A DNA stretch of 46,723 nucleotides from Acidobacteriota bacterium (lineage in GTDB: Bacteria > Acidobacteriota > Terriglobia > Acidiferrales > UBA7541): assembly GCA_013286465.1 (NCBI GenBank), contig JABDFR010000018.1, positions 1 through 46,723 on the forward strand, in the 5' to 3' direction. This document shows, one piece after another, positions 16,249 to 24,737 of this stretch. A model generated the notes under the pieces. That model made no database searches, had not been told where the DNA came from, and saw nothing but the letters and a program-made list of their open reading frames with translations. Every line of letters begins with the position of its first letter. The first letter of the stretch is position 1. A program made the position numbers and the translations under genes.

Positions 16249-17696
16249 TCTGCGGGCGGCGGAGTGGCTAGATTTGGAGTGGCTGTCGGGACTGGGGATT
16301 GGGATTTTTGGCGGGACTTCCAAATCCAGTAGGCAACCGTGATTACGGCTAGCCAGGCTAGGCCTGAGACGATTGTGATTTTCATTCGTTCTACCCACCA
16401 CGTGGTCACAATAATCGCGGTTACTAGTGATAGGCCCAGAATTGACGTGTAGGGGTAGCCCCACATTTTTACTTTTAGGGGATTGCCTTTGGCTATCCAG
16501 CGGCTGCGGAAGCGTAGGTGGGTTACGAAGACAACTTGCCAGACGAACATGATTCCGAAGAGGGTTAGGCCCACGAAATAGATGAAGGCGCTGGCTGGGT
16601 AGAGTTTTGTTACTACTGCTGCTAGGGCTAGGCCGAAGGCTGAAACTGCTAACGCGCTTACCGGCGTTCCTCTTGGCGATAATTCTCCGAAACGTTTTGG
16701 GGCGTAGCCGCCTCTGGCTAGCGAGAAGAGCATGCGGCTAGCGATGTAGAAGCCGGTGTTCATGCTGGAGATGGCGGCCATTAGAACTACGAAATTCATG
16801 ATGTGGGCTGCGGCTGGGACGCCGGTTAGGCGGAAGACGGTTACGAAGGGGCTGGCGGTTACGTCTTTTCCCGGTTGGATTTGATTCCACGGGACTACGG
16901 CGATTAGCACCAGCATCGCGCCTACGTAGACGGCTACCAGGCGGATTACCATATCTTTTAGGGCTTTGGGGACTGTGTGCTCGGGATCCTTTGCTTCGCC
17001 TGCTGTTACTGCGATCATTTCCAGGCCGCAGAAGCTGGCTATTACGAAGACTATGCCTGTCCACGCGGAGAGGATGCCATTCGGAAAGAAGCCGCCGGCT
17101 AGGTGATAATTGCGCAGGCCGATTGGGGCGCCGTGGCCGATGCCCAGGATTAGCGAGAGGCCGAAGATTATAAAGAAGCAGATGGCCAGGATTTTGATCA
17201 TCGATAGCCAGTATTCGAACTCGCCGAAATTTCCCACCTTTAGCATGTTGAGATAGATCAGGCCTGCAGTGACGCAGACGATCCAGATCCAGCTGGGGAC
17301 GTTGGGGAACCACCATTGGAGATAGATGGCTACGGCTATGGCTTGTCCGCCCATGCCTGCGGCCATGCTGAACCAGTAGGCGTAGCGGACTGCGAAGCCG
17401 GCCCATTCGGAGACGTAGAGTTCGGCGTAGACGCCGAAGGAGCCGGCGGTGGGATGGGCGACTGCCATTTCGGCGATTGCGCCTGCGAATAGGACTGCGA
17501 TCAGGACGCCGATTAGATAGGTGATTAAGACTGCTGGGCCGGCTATGTGTACGCCTAGGCTGGTGCGTAGGAAGAAGCCGATGCCCAGGGCGCCGCCGAT
17601 TCCGATCATGGCCATTTGGCGGGCGCTTAGTTGGCGCTCTAGGCCTTGCTCTTTGTCGACGGGAGTGGGTGCGATTGGTGAGGACGGGCCAGACAT
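16245..17696 (-). CDS. APC-family amino-acid permease
   Basis: 483 residues, start ATG at 17696. About twelve membrane helices are visible. RQMAMIGIGGALGIGFFLRTSLGVHIAGPAVLI carries the first-helix signature of the amino-acid transporter (AAT) branch of the APC superfamily, where GIG-type glycines bind substrate. IAVTAGEAKDPEHTVPKALK is the characteristic loop of that branch. Members are proton-coupled importers of amino acids such as GABA, proline, lysine or aromatic amino acids, located in the cytoplasmic membrane. The substrate is not resolvable. It lies 118 bp downstream of the class V aminotransferase gene on the same strand, so shared transcription is possible, but a strong hairpin (17764-17786) intervenes. 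Its TAA overlaps the TAG of the SelA-like gene on the other strand. Confidence 0.88.
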   Translation of the reverse strand: MSGPSSPIAPTPVDKEQGLERQLSARQMAMIGIGGALGIGFFLRTSLGVHIAGPAVLITYLIGVLIAVLFAGAIAEMAVAHPTAGSFGVYAELYVSEWAGFAVRYAYWFSMAAGMGGQAIAVAIYLQWWFPNVPSWIWIVCVTAGLIYLNMLKVGNFGEFEYWLSMIKILAICFFIIFGLSLILGIGHGAPIGLRNYHLAGGFFPNGILSAWTGIVFVIASFCGLEMIAVTAGEAKDPEHTVPKALKDMVIRLVAVYVGAMLVLIAVVPWNQIQPGKDVTASPFVTVFRLTGVPAAAHIMNFVVLMAAISSMNTGFYIASRMLFSLARGGYAPKRFGELSPRGTPVSALAVSAFGLALAAVVTKLYPASAFIYFVGLTLFGIMFVWQVVFVTHLRFRSRWIAKGNPLKVKMWGYPYTSILGLSLVTAIIVTTWWVERMKITIVSGLAWLAVITVAYWIWKSRQKSQSPVPTATPNLATPPPAD

Positions 17697-17763
17697 TATT
17701 TATCGGCCCTCCTTGCAAGGGTGGTTCGTTTTTTTTACGGCGCCGAAAACCCAATGCCACACC

Positions 17764-17786
17764 GGGCCGGTAGTAAACCCCGGCCC
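17764..17786 (-). terminator. GC hairpin between aminotransferase and permease genes
   Basis: GGGCCGG and CCGGCCC pair perfectly around a 9-bp loop. It lies just after the aminotransferase stop in its direction of transcription. No T-run follows, so it may instead be another member of the dispersed palindromes (minus strand opens GTAGGGGCCGG from 17789). Confidence 0.4.
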
Positions 17787-17814
17787 CTACGACGGCAAAA
17801 TCCCGAAGCGCGGG

Positions 17815-18978
17815 TTACGCTTTTGCTGTTTCGCGTTCCGGAACGACCATATCCATATTTGCTTCTAAGGCCGCCAGAATCGCGCGCACGTCGTCTAACG
17901 TGTTGTAGACGTGGAAGGAGATGCGTAGGCCATCGAATTTGGCTGAGGCGATTATGTTAGTCTCCGCGAACTTTGCGGAGAGCTTTTCGGCGTTTGGCGA
18001 TCTTACTACTAGCATGGGGCCGGGATTTTCTAGTGGTGTCTTCAGCGGAATTTGCAGCGCCTTCAGGCCCCTTGCTAGAGCGTCGCGGAGATTCTTGATG
18101 TGGCCGGCTACGTTGGCTAGGCCGATTTCTTGGAGCAGGTCTAGGCCTGGGGCTGAGCCGTAGATGCTGGGCATGGCTGGGGTGCCCATTTCGTAGCGGC
18201 GAGCGGTTAGGGCTGGCTCGAAATTTTTGAGGCTGTCCTGGAACAGGACTTTTTGGGCGAAGGCGCCGGTGACTGATGGGCGCAGCTTTTCGATCAGGCT
18301 TTCTCTTACGTAGAGGAAGGCCAGGCCTGGGGCGCCTAGGAGATATTTGAGGGTGCCGCTGGTGTAGAAGTCTACGTCCAGGGCGTGTACGTCGATGGGC
18401 TCGGTGCCGCAGACTTGGTAGCCGTCTACGATTACGTATGCGCCTTTCGCGTGGGCGGCGCGGACTACTCCTTCGATGTTGGAGCGGGCGCCATTTTTAT
18501 AAGAGACGTGAGTGAGCGGGACGATGGCGGTTTCTTCGTCGATGGCGCGCTCATAGCTTTCTAGCGGGACTGAATCATTTACGGAATCCAGGAACGTTAC
18601 TTGCGCGCCGCGGAGTTGCTGCGTTAGCCAGATATGGCCGCTTGCCGGAAAATCCAGCTCGCCCATTACTACTTTTTTGCGCTTATCGAATTTCAGGGAG
18701 CTGGCGATTTCGCTGATGGCGTGGGAGGTGCTGTAGACCACGGCGATTTCTTCGGGCTTGGCACCTACGAAATTCGCGAACGATTTGCGGATGGCTTCGT
18801 ATTTTTCCATCCAGATGCCCCAGGGGATACCGTGGGTGTGCCAGAGACGCATGAATTCGTGCAGGCCATTTTCCACGTTGTCGGAGAGAGCGCCTTTGGT
18901 GCAACTGCAGAGGTGAATCTGGCTCTGGAAGACGGGAAAATGGGAGCGGATTTTTAGGACATCTGCGTCGCTGAGCAT
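17815..18978 (-). CDS. Class V aminotransferase fold PLP enzyme (cysteine desulfurase/isopenicillin epimerase-like)
   Basis: 387 residues, start ATG at 18978. It is a fold-type-I PLP enzyme: AVVYSTSHAISEIASSL (about 80-95) for the phosphate-binding turn, VPLTHVSYKNGARSNIEG, cofactor-contacting Asp185 in YVIVDGYQVCG, and Schiff-base Lys211 in FYTSGTLKYLLGAPGLAFLY. The active-site Cys loop of true cysteine desulfurases is not evident and no isc or suf genes are present. A role as an aminotransferase, epimerase or kynureninase-like enzyme on an amino acid is therefore more likely. It has no signal peptide and should be cytoplasmic. It sits between the amino-acid permease and the TonB receptor on the same strand, fitting an amino-compound uptake and breakdown cluster. 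Confidence 0.82.
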   Translation of the reverse strand: MLSDADVLKIRSHFPVFQSQIHLCSCTKGALSDNVENGLHEFMRLWHTHGIPWGIWMEKYEAIRKSFANFVGAKPEEIAVVYSTSHAISEIASSLKFDKRKKVVMGELDFPASGHIWLTQQLRGAQVTFLDSVNDSVPLESYERAIDEETAIVPLTHVSYKNGARSNIEGVVRAAHAKGAYVIVDGYQVCGTEPIDVHALDVDFYTSGTLKYLLGAPGLAFLYVRESLIEKLRPSVTGAFAQKVLFQDSLKNFEPALTARRYEMGTPAMPSIYGSAPGLDLLQEIGLANVAGHIKNLRDALARGLKALQIPLKTPLENPGPMLVVRSPNAEKLSAKFAETNIIASAKFDGLRISFHVYNTLDDVRAILAALEANMDMVVPERETAKA

Positions 18979-19036
18979 AATTGAGAATACTCCTTTTGCG
19001 GTTTGCCGGGCACTACCTACAGTGCTTTCCTGTGGG

Positions 19037-19089
19037 CCGTGCCGGGAGCACAGCGGGTGGGGCTGCGCTCCCCTCCTGTCGCGGCACGG
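19037..19089 (-). terminator. Long imperfect hairpin after the TonB receptor gene
   Basis: The outer arms CCGTGCCG (19037-19044) and CGGCACGG (19082-19089) pair perfectly. Inner GGGAGC and GCTCCC can extend the structure. It lies 15 bp beyond the receptor stop and could end its transcript, though no T-run follows in that direction. Confidence 0.4.
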
Positions 19090-19103
19090 TTAATCGGGCT
19101 GCC

Positions 19104-22100
19104 TCAGAACAACAACTTCAAATTGAGCTGGAATTGCCTTTGCGCTCCTGCGCCGAAGTGCGAATCGTTGTTGACGTTGTCGGCGGTGCCGGTGATGAAT
19201 TCGTTTTTGAGTACCGGGCCGGGATTTCCGAAGATCGGATGATTCAGGAAGTTGAAGGCATCTGCTCGAAACTCGAGACGGAAGCGCTCGTTGATCGGGA
19301 AATATTTGCCGAGAGAAAAATCCCATTCGCCGAGGCCTGGAGCTGGGATGCTATTGCGCGAGCAGGTGCCGAACGTGCCCATGGCAGGTTCGGAGACGCC
19401 GCTCACTACGTAGGGTTTTGTGAAATCGTGGAGTTGCGTGACGATTTTGCCGGTGCAATCGGGGACATCGTGAACTTCGCCGGTGCCGCTGATGTCGTCG
19501 AAGGTTAGATCAGGGAGCCACATGGTGTTGTGCCAGGTGACTACGCCGGAGAGTTGCCAGTTGTTGAGGACCTGACCTGCTGCGCCGGTGAAGTGAGTTT
19601 TTGGAACTTCATAGACGTAGGAAAAATTGACCGACTGGGGCACATCGAATTCGGAATTGCCGCGGCCGAGCGCGAGATTAGTCGAATCGCGCGGGACGAA
19701 GCCGCTGGTGCCGAAGGCGTCGGAAGTTTCCGAGGCGTAATCGATATCGTGCGCCCAGGTATAGCCGAATTGAGTGGTGAGGCCGTGATAATTTTTGGTG
19801 CGCAAAAGAATCTGCAATGAGTTGTAGGTGGAATTGCCGCCGGATTGGAATTGACTGATCTGGCCGAATTGCGGGAAGGTGCCGAAAAACGGGCGGGCTT
19901 CCTGTTCTGCGACCGGATCGGGACGTTTGTTTAAGATTGCGGCTGGAGTCCAGCCCGAACCTGCGGGGGGCTGGTTGATGTCCACCCAGTTGTAAATGTG
20001 GGTGCCCTTCGACGCGACGTAGCCAATCTGAAGTTCAACTCCGCGCGTGATGTCTTGCTCAAGATTCAAGTTCCAGCTCTGCACGTTGGGCGGATGCAAA
20101 TGCGGATCGACGGCTACCAGATTGAACGGCGGCGTGGCGATTCCGGTGGTGCTGAAGATTGGAACGCCGGCCTGGATTTGATTTGAAACCAGGGGCGCGG
20201 AAAAGATTCCTTCGCCGTTGAACGGGTTCGTGGCCATGCCAGGATTTGCATTTGTTACGGCCAGACCCTGGCCGACTAGCACGTCCATCGACTCAGCCAC
20301 GTAATAAATTCCGTAGCCCGCGCGAATCACGGTGTCGAGGCCGTGGAAGCTGAAAGGCTTGTAGGCAATCGCGAGGCGCGGAGAGAAATTGCGCCAGTCG
20401 TTGCCGTAAGGCTGACCCACATGCACCAAGCCCTGGCTGGGGAAGAAGTTCGTCAGGCGGCCGCGATTTTCGTCGGGTACGCCGATGAAATCCCAGCGGA
20501 TGCCGGCAATTACGGTGAGCTTCTTGGTGAGTTGAAAGACATCATTCGCGTAAACTCCAAAAACATTTTCGTTAATGTCGAAGCGGGTGCTGCCGCGGTT
20601 GATGTTCGTAGCCGCCGGATCGACCAAGCCCGCGAGAACGTCGACGACAATCGCTGTCTGTGGGTCGGTGGTGAGAGAGTTTCCGAGTTGCGAGCCGTCG
20701 AAGGTCAGAAGGCCGCGCAAGTTATTGTCGTTTAGTCCCCAGGCTTTGTTGGCTTCCAAGTTGAAGCCGAAGGTGAAATTGTGCTTCCCGCGATTCCAGA
20801 CTACGTCATCGTTCAACTCGAAGGTTTCGCTCGTGCGTCCGCGGGGATAGCTGGTGTTAGTGCCCAGATTTTCGAAAACGCCGGCGCCCAGATCGATTTC
20901 CGGAAGGCCGCCATCTTGCGGCGGCGCGTTGGTGACTATGCCGATCGAAGTGGGATCGAAGCTTTCATCGGCTGGATTGAAATATTCGAATACGTGATTG
21001 TAAGAAACGCGCGCAGTGTTGATCAGACTTGAAGAGAAATTGTGGACTTCGCTGAGCGCGATGTTTTGCGCGCGGACAGGAGTGACTCCGAAAAATTGCG
21101 GCAATTGCGAGCCGCCTCCCGGCGAGTCGTGGCCTTGAGGGAAGGCATCGCGACCATTACCGAAAATGTATCGGCCGGTGAGGAGATCGCTGGGGCCGAG
21201 GCGTTGGTCGATTTTTACCGAGAATGCTTCGGGTTGCTGAGTGCCTGCGCCGTTAATGGTGAATTTGCCTTGATTTGGGGAGTACAGATTCAGAATCGCG
21301 AGGCCGACTGTGTTGGGCTGCATCCCGACGCCTGCGAGGAGCGACGTTGCCGTGGCAATTTGCGCGGTCGACGGTGCGTTGACCACGAGCGTGGTGCCGT
21401 TGAGGCTTTTACCGCCGTCGTAGCCTACGAAGAAGAAAGTTTTATCTTTGACGATGGCGCCGCCGAGGCTGCCGCCCCATTCATTCCAGATGAAATGGGC
21501 TTTGGGTTCGTTTCCGAGGTCTTCGAAGAAATTATGGGCTTCCAGTGAGGCATCGCGATGCGATTCGTAGACTGATCCGTGCCACTGATTCGCGCCGCTT
21601 TTCAGGATTACGTTGATCGAACCGGCGCCTGCTTCTGCATCGGCGGCGCCGCCGGTTACTACGCTGATTTCTTGCACCGCATCCGGTGGCAGGCGGGTGG
21701 CTGCGGTGTAGGAATTGCCGCCCTGGTTCATGGCGGGCAGTTGGCGATAGGCGTCCATATCTTGCGAGCCATCGATATTGAACATTACCGAGCGGCTGGG
21801 CGAACCGTTAATCGCGATTTGAGTGAAGGTGTAATCGGTGTTGGTCGAGGTGCCGGGCAGGAAGAATGCATAACGCGTGTAGTCGCTGTTTCCGAGCGGG
21901 AGCTGTTCGATCTCGCCGGAGGAAAATGTGCCGCCGATCACGTCGGTCTGCGTTTGCAGCAGCGGGGCGGCGGAGGTGACTTCAACTTGGGTGGAAACCG
22001 CCCCGGTGACGAGGGTGACTTGAATTTCGTTTACGTTCTCGAGACTGGTGACGATGCCCGTTTGCACGAAAGTGTTGAAGCCTTGCATTACGACCATCAA

Positions 22101-22346
22101 TTTAAACATGCCGAGGGGGAGTTGCGGAAAGCTGAAGGTACCTTCGGCGTTGGTGGTGGCCGTGCGTTCGAAGCCGATGTCCGCGGCGGTGAGTTTCACA
22201 TTGGCACCGGCGACGACTGCGCCTGAGGAATCTTGGACCGTGCCGGTGACGCGGCCTGGGTAGTATTGGCCGTAGGCGCTGCCCGCGGATACCAACAGGA
22301 CCCCGAGAACTAACGCCGCAGTCAGAATCGCATACACCTTTTTCAT
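19104..22346 (-). CDS. TonB-dependent receptor with carboxypeptidase-regulatory-like domain
   Basis: 1,080 residues, start ATG at 22346. The signal peptide (MKKVYAILTAALVLGVLLVS then AGSAYGQ) is followed by a CarboxypepD_reg-like domain at about 30-110 (VTGTVQDSSGAVVAGANVKL; GTFSFPQLPLGMFKL). A plug-like region contains VTGGAADAEAGAGSINVILKSGANQWHGSVYE. A long 22-strand-type barrel follows and ends in FQLNLKLLF, with the terminal Phe expected for BAM recognition. Such acidobacterial receptors import large or scarce substrates across the outer membrane using TonB energy. No SusD-like partner is present. It has its own promoter with an upstream palindrome (22603-22676) matching that of the SelA-like gene at 24537, which suggests co-regulation by the IclR protein. 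Confidence 0.9.
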   Translation of the reverse strand: MKKVYAILTAALVLGVLLVSAGSAYGQYYPGRVTGTVQDSSGAVVAGANVKLTAADIGFERTATTNAEGTFSFPQLPLGMFKLMVVMQGFNTFVQTGIVTSLENVNEIQVTLVTGAVSTQVEVTSAAPLLQTQTDVIGGTFSSGEIEQLPLGNSDYTRYAFFLPGTSTNTDYTFTQIAINGSPSRSVMFNIDGSQDMDAYRQLPAMNQGGNSYTAATRLPPDAVQEISVVTGGAADAEAGAGSINVILKSGANQWHGSVYESHRDASLEAHNFFEDLGNEPKAHFIWNEWGGSLGGAIVKDKTFFFVGYDGGKSLNGTTLVVNAPSTAQIATATSLLAGVGMQPNTVGLAILNLYSPNQGKFTINGAGTQQPEAFSVKIDQRLGPSDLLTGRYIFGNGRDAFPQGHDSPGGGSQLPQFFGVTPVRAQNIALSEVHNFSSSLINTARVSYNHVFEYFNPADESFDPTSIGIVTNAPPQDGGLPEIDLGAGVFENLGTNTSYPRGRTSETFELNDDVVWNRGKHNFTFGFNLEANKAWGLNDNNLRGLLTFDGSQLGNSLTTDPQTAIVVDVLAGLVDPAATNINRGSTRFDINENVFGVYANDVFQLTKKLTVIAGIRWDFIGVPDENRGRLTNFFPSQGLVHVGQPYGNDWRNFSPRLAIAYKPFSFHGLDTVIRAGYGIYYVAESMDVLVGQGLAVTNANPGMATNPFNGEGIFSAPLVSNQIQAGVPIFSTTGIATPPFNLVAVDPHLHPPNVQSWNLNLEQDITRGVELQIGYVASKGTHIYNWVDINQPPAGSGWTPAAILNKRPDPVAEQEARPFFGTFPQFGQISQFQSGGNSTYNSLQILLRTKNYHGLTTQFGYTWAHDIDYASETSDAFGTSGFVPRDSTNLALGRGNSEFDVPQSVNFSYVYEVPKTHFTGAAGQVLNNWQLSGVVTWHNTMWLPDLTFDDISGTGEVHDVPDCTGKIVTQLHDFTKPYVVSGVSEPAMGTFGTCSRNSIPAPGLGEWDFSLGKYFPINERFRLEFRADAFNFLNHPIFGNPGPVLKNEFITGTADNVNNDSHFGAGAQRQFQLNLKLLF

Positions 22347-22602
22347 GAACGCCTCCGAGGCCAGTCGCTTTGCTTCAATTTTTGTGCCGCCACTTCACTT
22401 GTTTCCTCGATTGAGTGCAATCGAACATGATTCTGGCTGTCTCTTCCGCGCGATATCGACTGCGGTTGGTGGGAATACTGGGTTGATGGGCTGGGGCTTA
22501 CGTGATGGATGAGCACGCACTGCACGAGGGCGCTGAGCGAGACAAGTCATCGTTGCCATGAGCAATTCGCCTGTAACACTTGACGCCCCCTTATTGCTGG
22601 CG

Positions 22603-22631
22603 ATGTTAGAAGTGTGTTTGGGGAGTGTCAA
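22603..22631 (-). promoter_or_regulatory. Sigma70-type promoter of the TonB receptor gene
   Basis: On the minus strand, TTGACA (22631-22626), a 17-bp spacer and TAACAT (22608-22603). The same hexamers and spacing occur at 24611-24639 before the SelA-like gene. The flanking bases AATTGACA and TAACATCGC are also shared. Confidence 0.75.
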
Positions 22632-22660
22632 TTACGAAGTGGGTTGCCGCGCTTCTTTTC

Positions 22661-22676
22661 GTCCATACATATGGAC
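22661..22676. promoter_or_regulatory. Palindromic operator, probable IclR site 1
   Basis: GTCCATACATATGGAC, a perfect 7-2-7 inverted repeat. It ends exactly 29 bp upstream of the -35 hexamer, which puts its centre near -72 from the predicted start, an activator position. The same site and spacing occur at 24669-24684 next to the IclR gene. Confidence 0.7.
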
Positions 22677-22796
22677 GGCGTTCCGCATATCGGAGGGCTT
22701 TTCGATGCAGTTGGTTCGATTGACATCGTGTGTACGTACTATGTCGGTTGAATGGGAAGAAAGTCGAGCCAGAGCATGCAATAACAAATAGCATAA

Positions 22797-22847
22797 GTTT
22801 TCGCGGGCGCTACACGGTCGGACGCAGCGAGCGGCGCCCCTACGGGG
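22797..22847 (-). repeat. 51-bp dispersed element, copy 3 (inverted)
   Basis: On the minus strand it runs from CCCCGTAGGGGCGCC to CGCGAAAAC, the same ends and length as 6569-6619. Differences are confined to the middle. Confidence 0.75.
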
Positions 22848-22884
22848 AAAATTCAAAGACGAAATTGAGAAATGCGCGGCTAGT

Positions 22885-24537
22885 CTAACTGCGTTTTTCT
22901 GCGGTCCAGCGGGCTTGGCCGTATTCACCTAGATCGACTGCGCCTTTCATGCGTGTATTCTCGACTGTGCCGGCGAATTGGTAACGGAGCCAATTGCCTT
23001 CGTATCTCTGAGCGCTGCGCAGGTAGATTTCATTGCCGCGCGCCCAGCCGTGTAATTCTCCGGCGACGATTTCGCCTTTGTGCTCGCCGGTTAATTGCGT
23101 GCCGGTTTGTTGCAGCGTGAAAGAATGATCGGCGCTACCGCAGACGTAGGCGATATGCACATCCCAGAGGCCGGCGACTGCGGGAAAAATTTCGGAGCGA
23201 TTTGCCGGAGTGCTTTTTGGCGGAGAGGCTAGTGCGGCGGTTAGATTTTCGGCTACTTCTCGTTCCTGCCCGCTGACCATATTTAGAGAGCGAACGGTTA
23301 CTGAGCTGTTTGTAGGGTCGGTTTTGTCGCCGGTGCCTTCGCCTAGGAAAATTCGCGGAGTTCCCTGCTCTAGCAGCTTTTTTACTTCTGCGCCGCTGAT
23401 GCCGAGTTTCGCGCCATCCCATTTCACTACGAGCGTCGGACAATTCAGGGTCATGCCGGGGCCTTCGTCCATTTCGGTGGTGACGCCGGGGACGGTGGTG
23501 ACTCGCTGCTGGACGAATTGCATCCAGGCTTGCCACTCCTTCCATTCGGCGGCGTGATCGCGCTCGAACCATTTTTGCGCGGCCACCATCATGCCGATAA
23601 TTTCTTCCTTGCCGACTTTCATCGGGCGGCCGTAGGAATGATGCGGGGCGCTATTGATCCAGGCTGCTTTTACTAGATCGGCGCGGCCCATTAGCAAACC
23701 GCTGCATTGCGGGCCGCGCATCACTTTTCCGCCGCTGTAGCCGACCAGAGAAACGCCGCGCTGGAGATAAATGTCGGGATTGGTTATGCCTTCGGCGGCG
23801 GCGTCGACGAAAACTGGAATGTTTTTCGGGCGGGCGATATCTACGACGGCTTTCACGCCGAGATTCGCATACTGCGGTGGGATTCTATCGCCGAGCCAGC
23901 TCACGCCGAGATCATTGATTCCCAGCATGTAAATCATGGCGGTTTTTTCGTTGCAGGCTGCGGCCAGGGTTTCGGGAGTGTCGACTTCAATTACTTTTAC
24001 GCCGGTCATGCGCACGGCTTGATCGTACAGATTGCGGGAATAGCGCGGGATGATCACTTCGCTTTTCAGGCCGGCGAGATTCGGCATGCGGCGTAGTTTT
24101 TCGGGATCGCCGCCGGCGATGCAGGCGGTGGTGCCGTGAGCGATTGAGCCGGAACAGCCGGAAGTGACGATGCAGGCTTCGGCGCCGACTAATGGTGCGA
24201 GGCGGGCGCTTACGGCTTCCATTAATTCATCGAGCTGGACGAATGCATGCGAGGCGCTTTCCATGGCGCGCATGACTTCCGGGAGAACGAGCGAACCGCC
24301 GAGAACTGTTTTCACGTGATCGCAATTGATGATGGGGCGAACGCCGATGGAGGCGTAGACGCCGGCATCCGAATTCGGAATGGGTGCGGCGGCGAGCGGG
24401 CGTCGCGAAACGGTTTCGAGTAGTCCGATGGTGGAGAGCGAGCAGCCGGCGCGCAGCCAGTCGCGGCGGCTTAGAGAATTAGTGCTCGGCACACTCGTCT
24501 CCGGAGATTTCGATTTCGACTTGCCTCGTTTGGGCAT
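22885..24537 (-). CDS. Tat-exported SelA-like PLP enzyme with extra C-terminal beta domain
   Basis: 550 residues, start ATG at 24537. A basic N-region leads to LSRRDWLRAG (Arg24-Arg25) and a hydrophobic stretch, a convincing Tat signal ending near RRPLAAAP. The SelA-related PLP domain spans about 58-440: GVRPIINCDHVKTVLGGS, VTSGCSGSIAHGTTACIAGG, cofactor Asp245 in PVFVDAAAEG, and Schiff-base Lys271 in GYSGGKVMRGPQCSGLLMG. Residues about 450-550 form an added beta-rich domain (GLWDVHIAYVCGSADHSFTL; GELHGWARGNEIYLRS; MKGAVDLGEYGQARWTAE) that the paralogue at 15034 lacks. Tat export fits a protein that must load PLP before transport, so it probably acts in the periplasm. An IclR-type promoter lies upstream. 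The substrate is unknown; amino or amino-sugar acid elimination is a reasonable guess. Confidence 0.84.
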   Translation of the reverse strand: MPKRGKSKSKSPETSVPSTNSLSRRDWLRAGCSLSTIGLLETVSRRPLAAAPIPNSDAGVYASIGVRPIINCDHVKTVLGGSLVLPEVMRAMESASHAFVQLDELMEAVSARLAPLVGAEACIVTSGCSGSIAHGTTACIAGGDPEKLRRMPNLAGLKSEVIIPRYSRNLYDQAVRMTGVKVIEVDTPETLAAACNEKTAMIYMLGINDLGVSWLGDRIPPQYANLGVKAVVDIARPKNIPVFVDAAAEGITNPDIYLQRGVSLVGYSGGKVMRGPQCSGLLMGRADLVKAAWINSAPHHSYGRPMKVGKEEIIGMMVAAQKWFERDHAAEWKEWQAWMQFVQQRVTTVPGVTTEMDEGPGMTLNCPTLVVKWDGAKLGISGAEVKKLLEQGTPRIFLGEGTGDKTDPTNSSVTVRSLNMVSGQEREVAENLTAALASPPKSTPANRSEIFPAVAGLWDVHIAYVCGSADHSFTLQQTGTQLTGEHKGEIVAGELHGWARGNEIYLRSAQRYEGNWLRYQFAGTVENTRMKGAVDLGEYGQARWTAEKRS

Positions 24538-24610
24538 GCGGTTCCTTTAGCTTTGGCGCGCTTGGCTGACCGCGTCGTTTCGCCGCAGATTTTCCGCGCG
24601 CGCGGCCGCG

Positions 24611-24639
24611 ATGTTAGGTTTGCGCGTGGACGCTGTCAA
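24611..24639 (-). promoter_or_regulatory. Sigma70-type promoter of the Tat/SelA-like gene
   Basis: On the minus strand, TTGACA (24639-24634), a 17-bp spacer and TAACAT (24616-24611). The predicted start is about 67 nt before the ATG at 24537. It is identical in hexamers and spacing to the TonB receptor promoter. Confidence 0.75.
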
Positions 24640-24668
24640 TTGCCATCTCGATCGTATTCGGAGATGCC

Positions 24669-24684
24669 GTCCATATCTATGGAC
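24669..24684. promoter_or_regulatory. Palindromic operator, probable IclR site 2
   Basis: GTCCATATCTATGGAC, a perfect 7-2-7 inverted repeat, 29 bp upstream of the -35 of the SelA-like gene. It is also 53 bp before the IclR start codon, so it could allow autoregulation of the divergent regulator gene. Confidence 0.72.
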
Positions 24685-24737
24685 AGGCTTCTGGACATCC
24701 GAACCGAGTCCGTTTATGCTCGCACGCGAGGAAAACG

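Larger units (their letters stand above)
22347..22884. other. 538-bp regulatory gap upstream of the TonB receptor
   Basis: No gene seen. It contains, on the minus strand in order of transcription: the 51-bp dispersed element (22797-22847), the palindromic operator (22661-22676), the promoter (22631-22603) and a leader of about 250 nt to the receptor ATG. Confidence 0.65.

Noticed and set aside
16738..17760. 340-codon frame on the minus strand
   Set aside because: Shifted frame within the permease gene; Arg/Pro-rich and without family features.
21753..21759. GTCCATA half-site within the TonB receptor gene
   Set aside because: No inverted second half and no promoter nearby; expected by chance.
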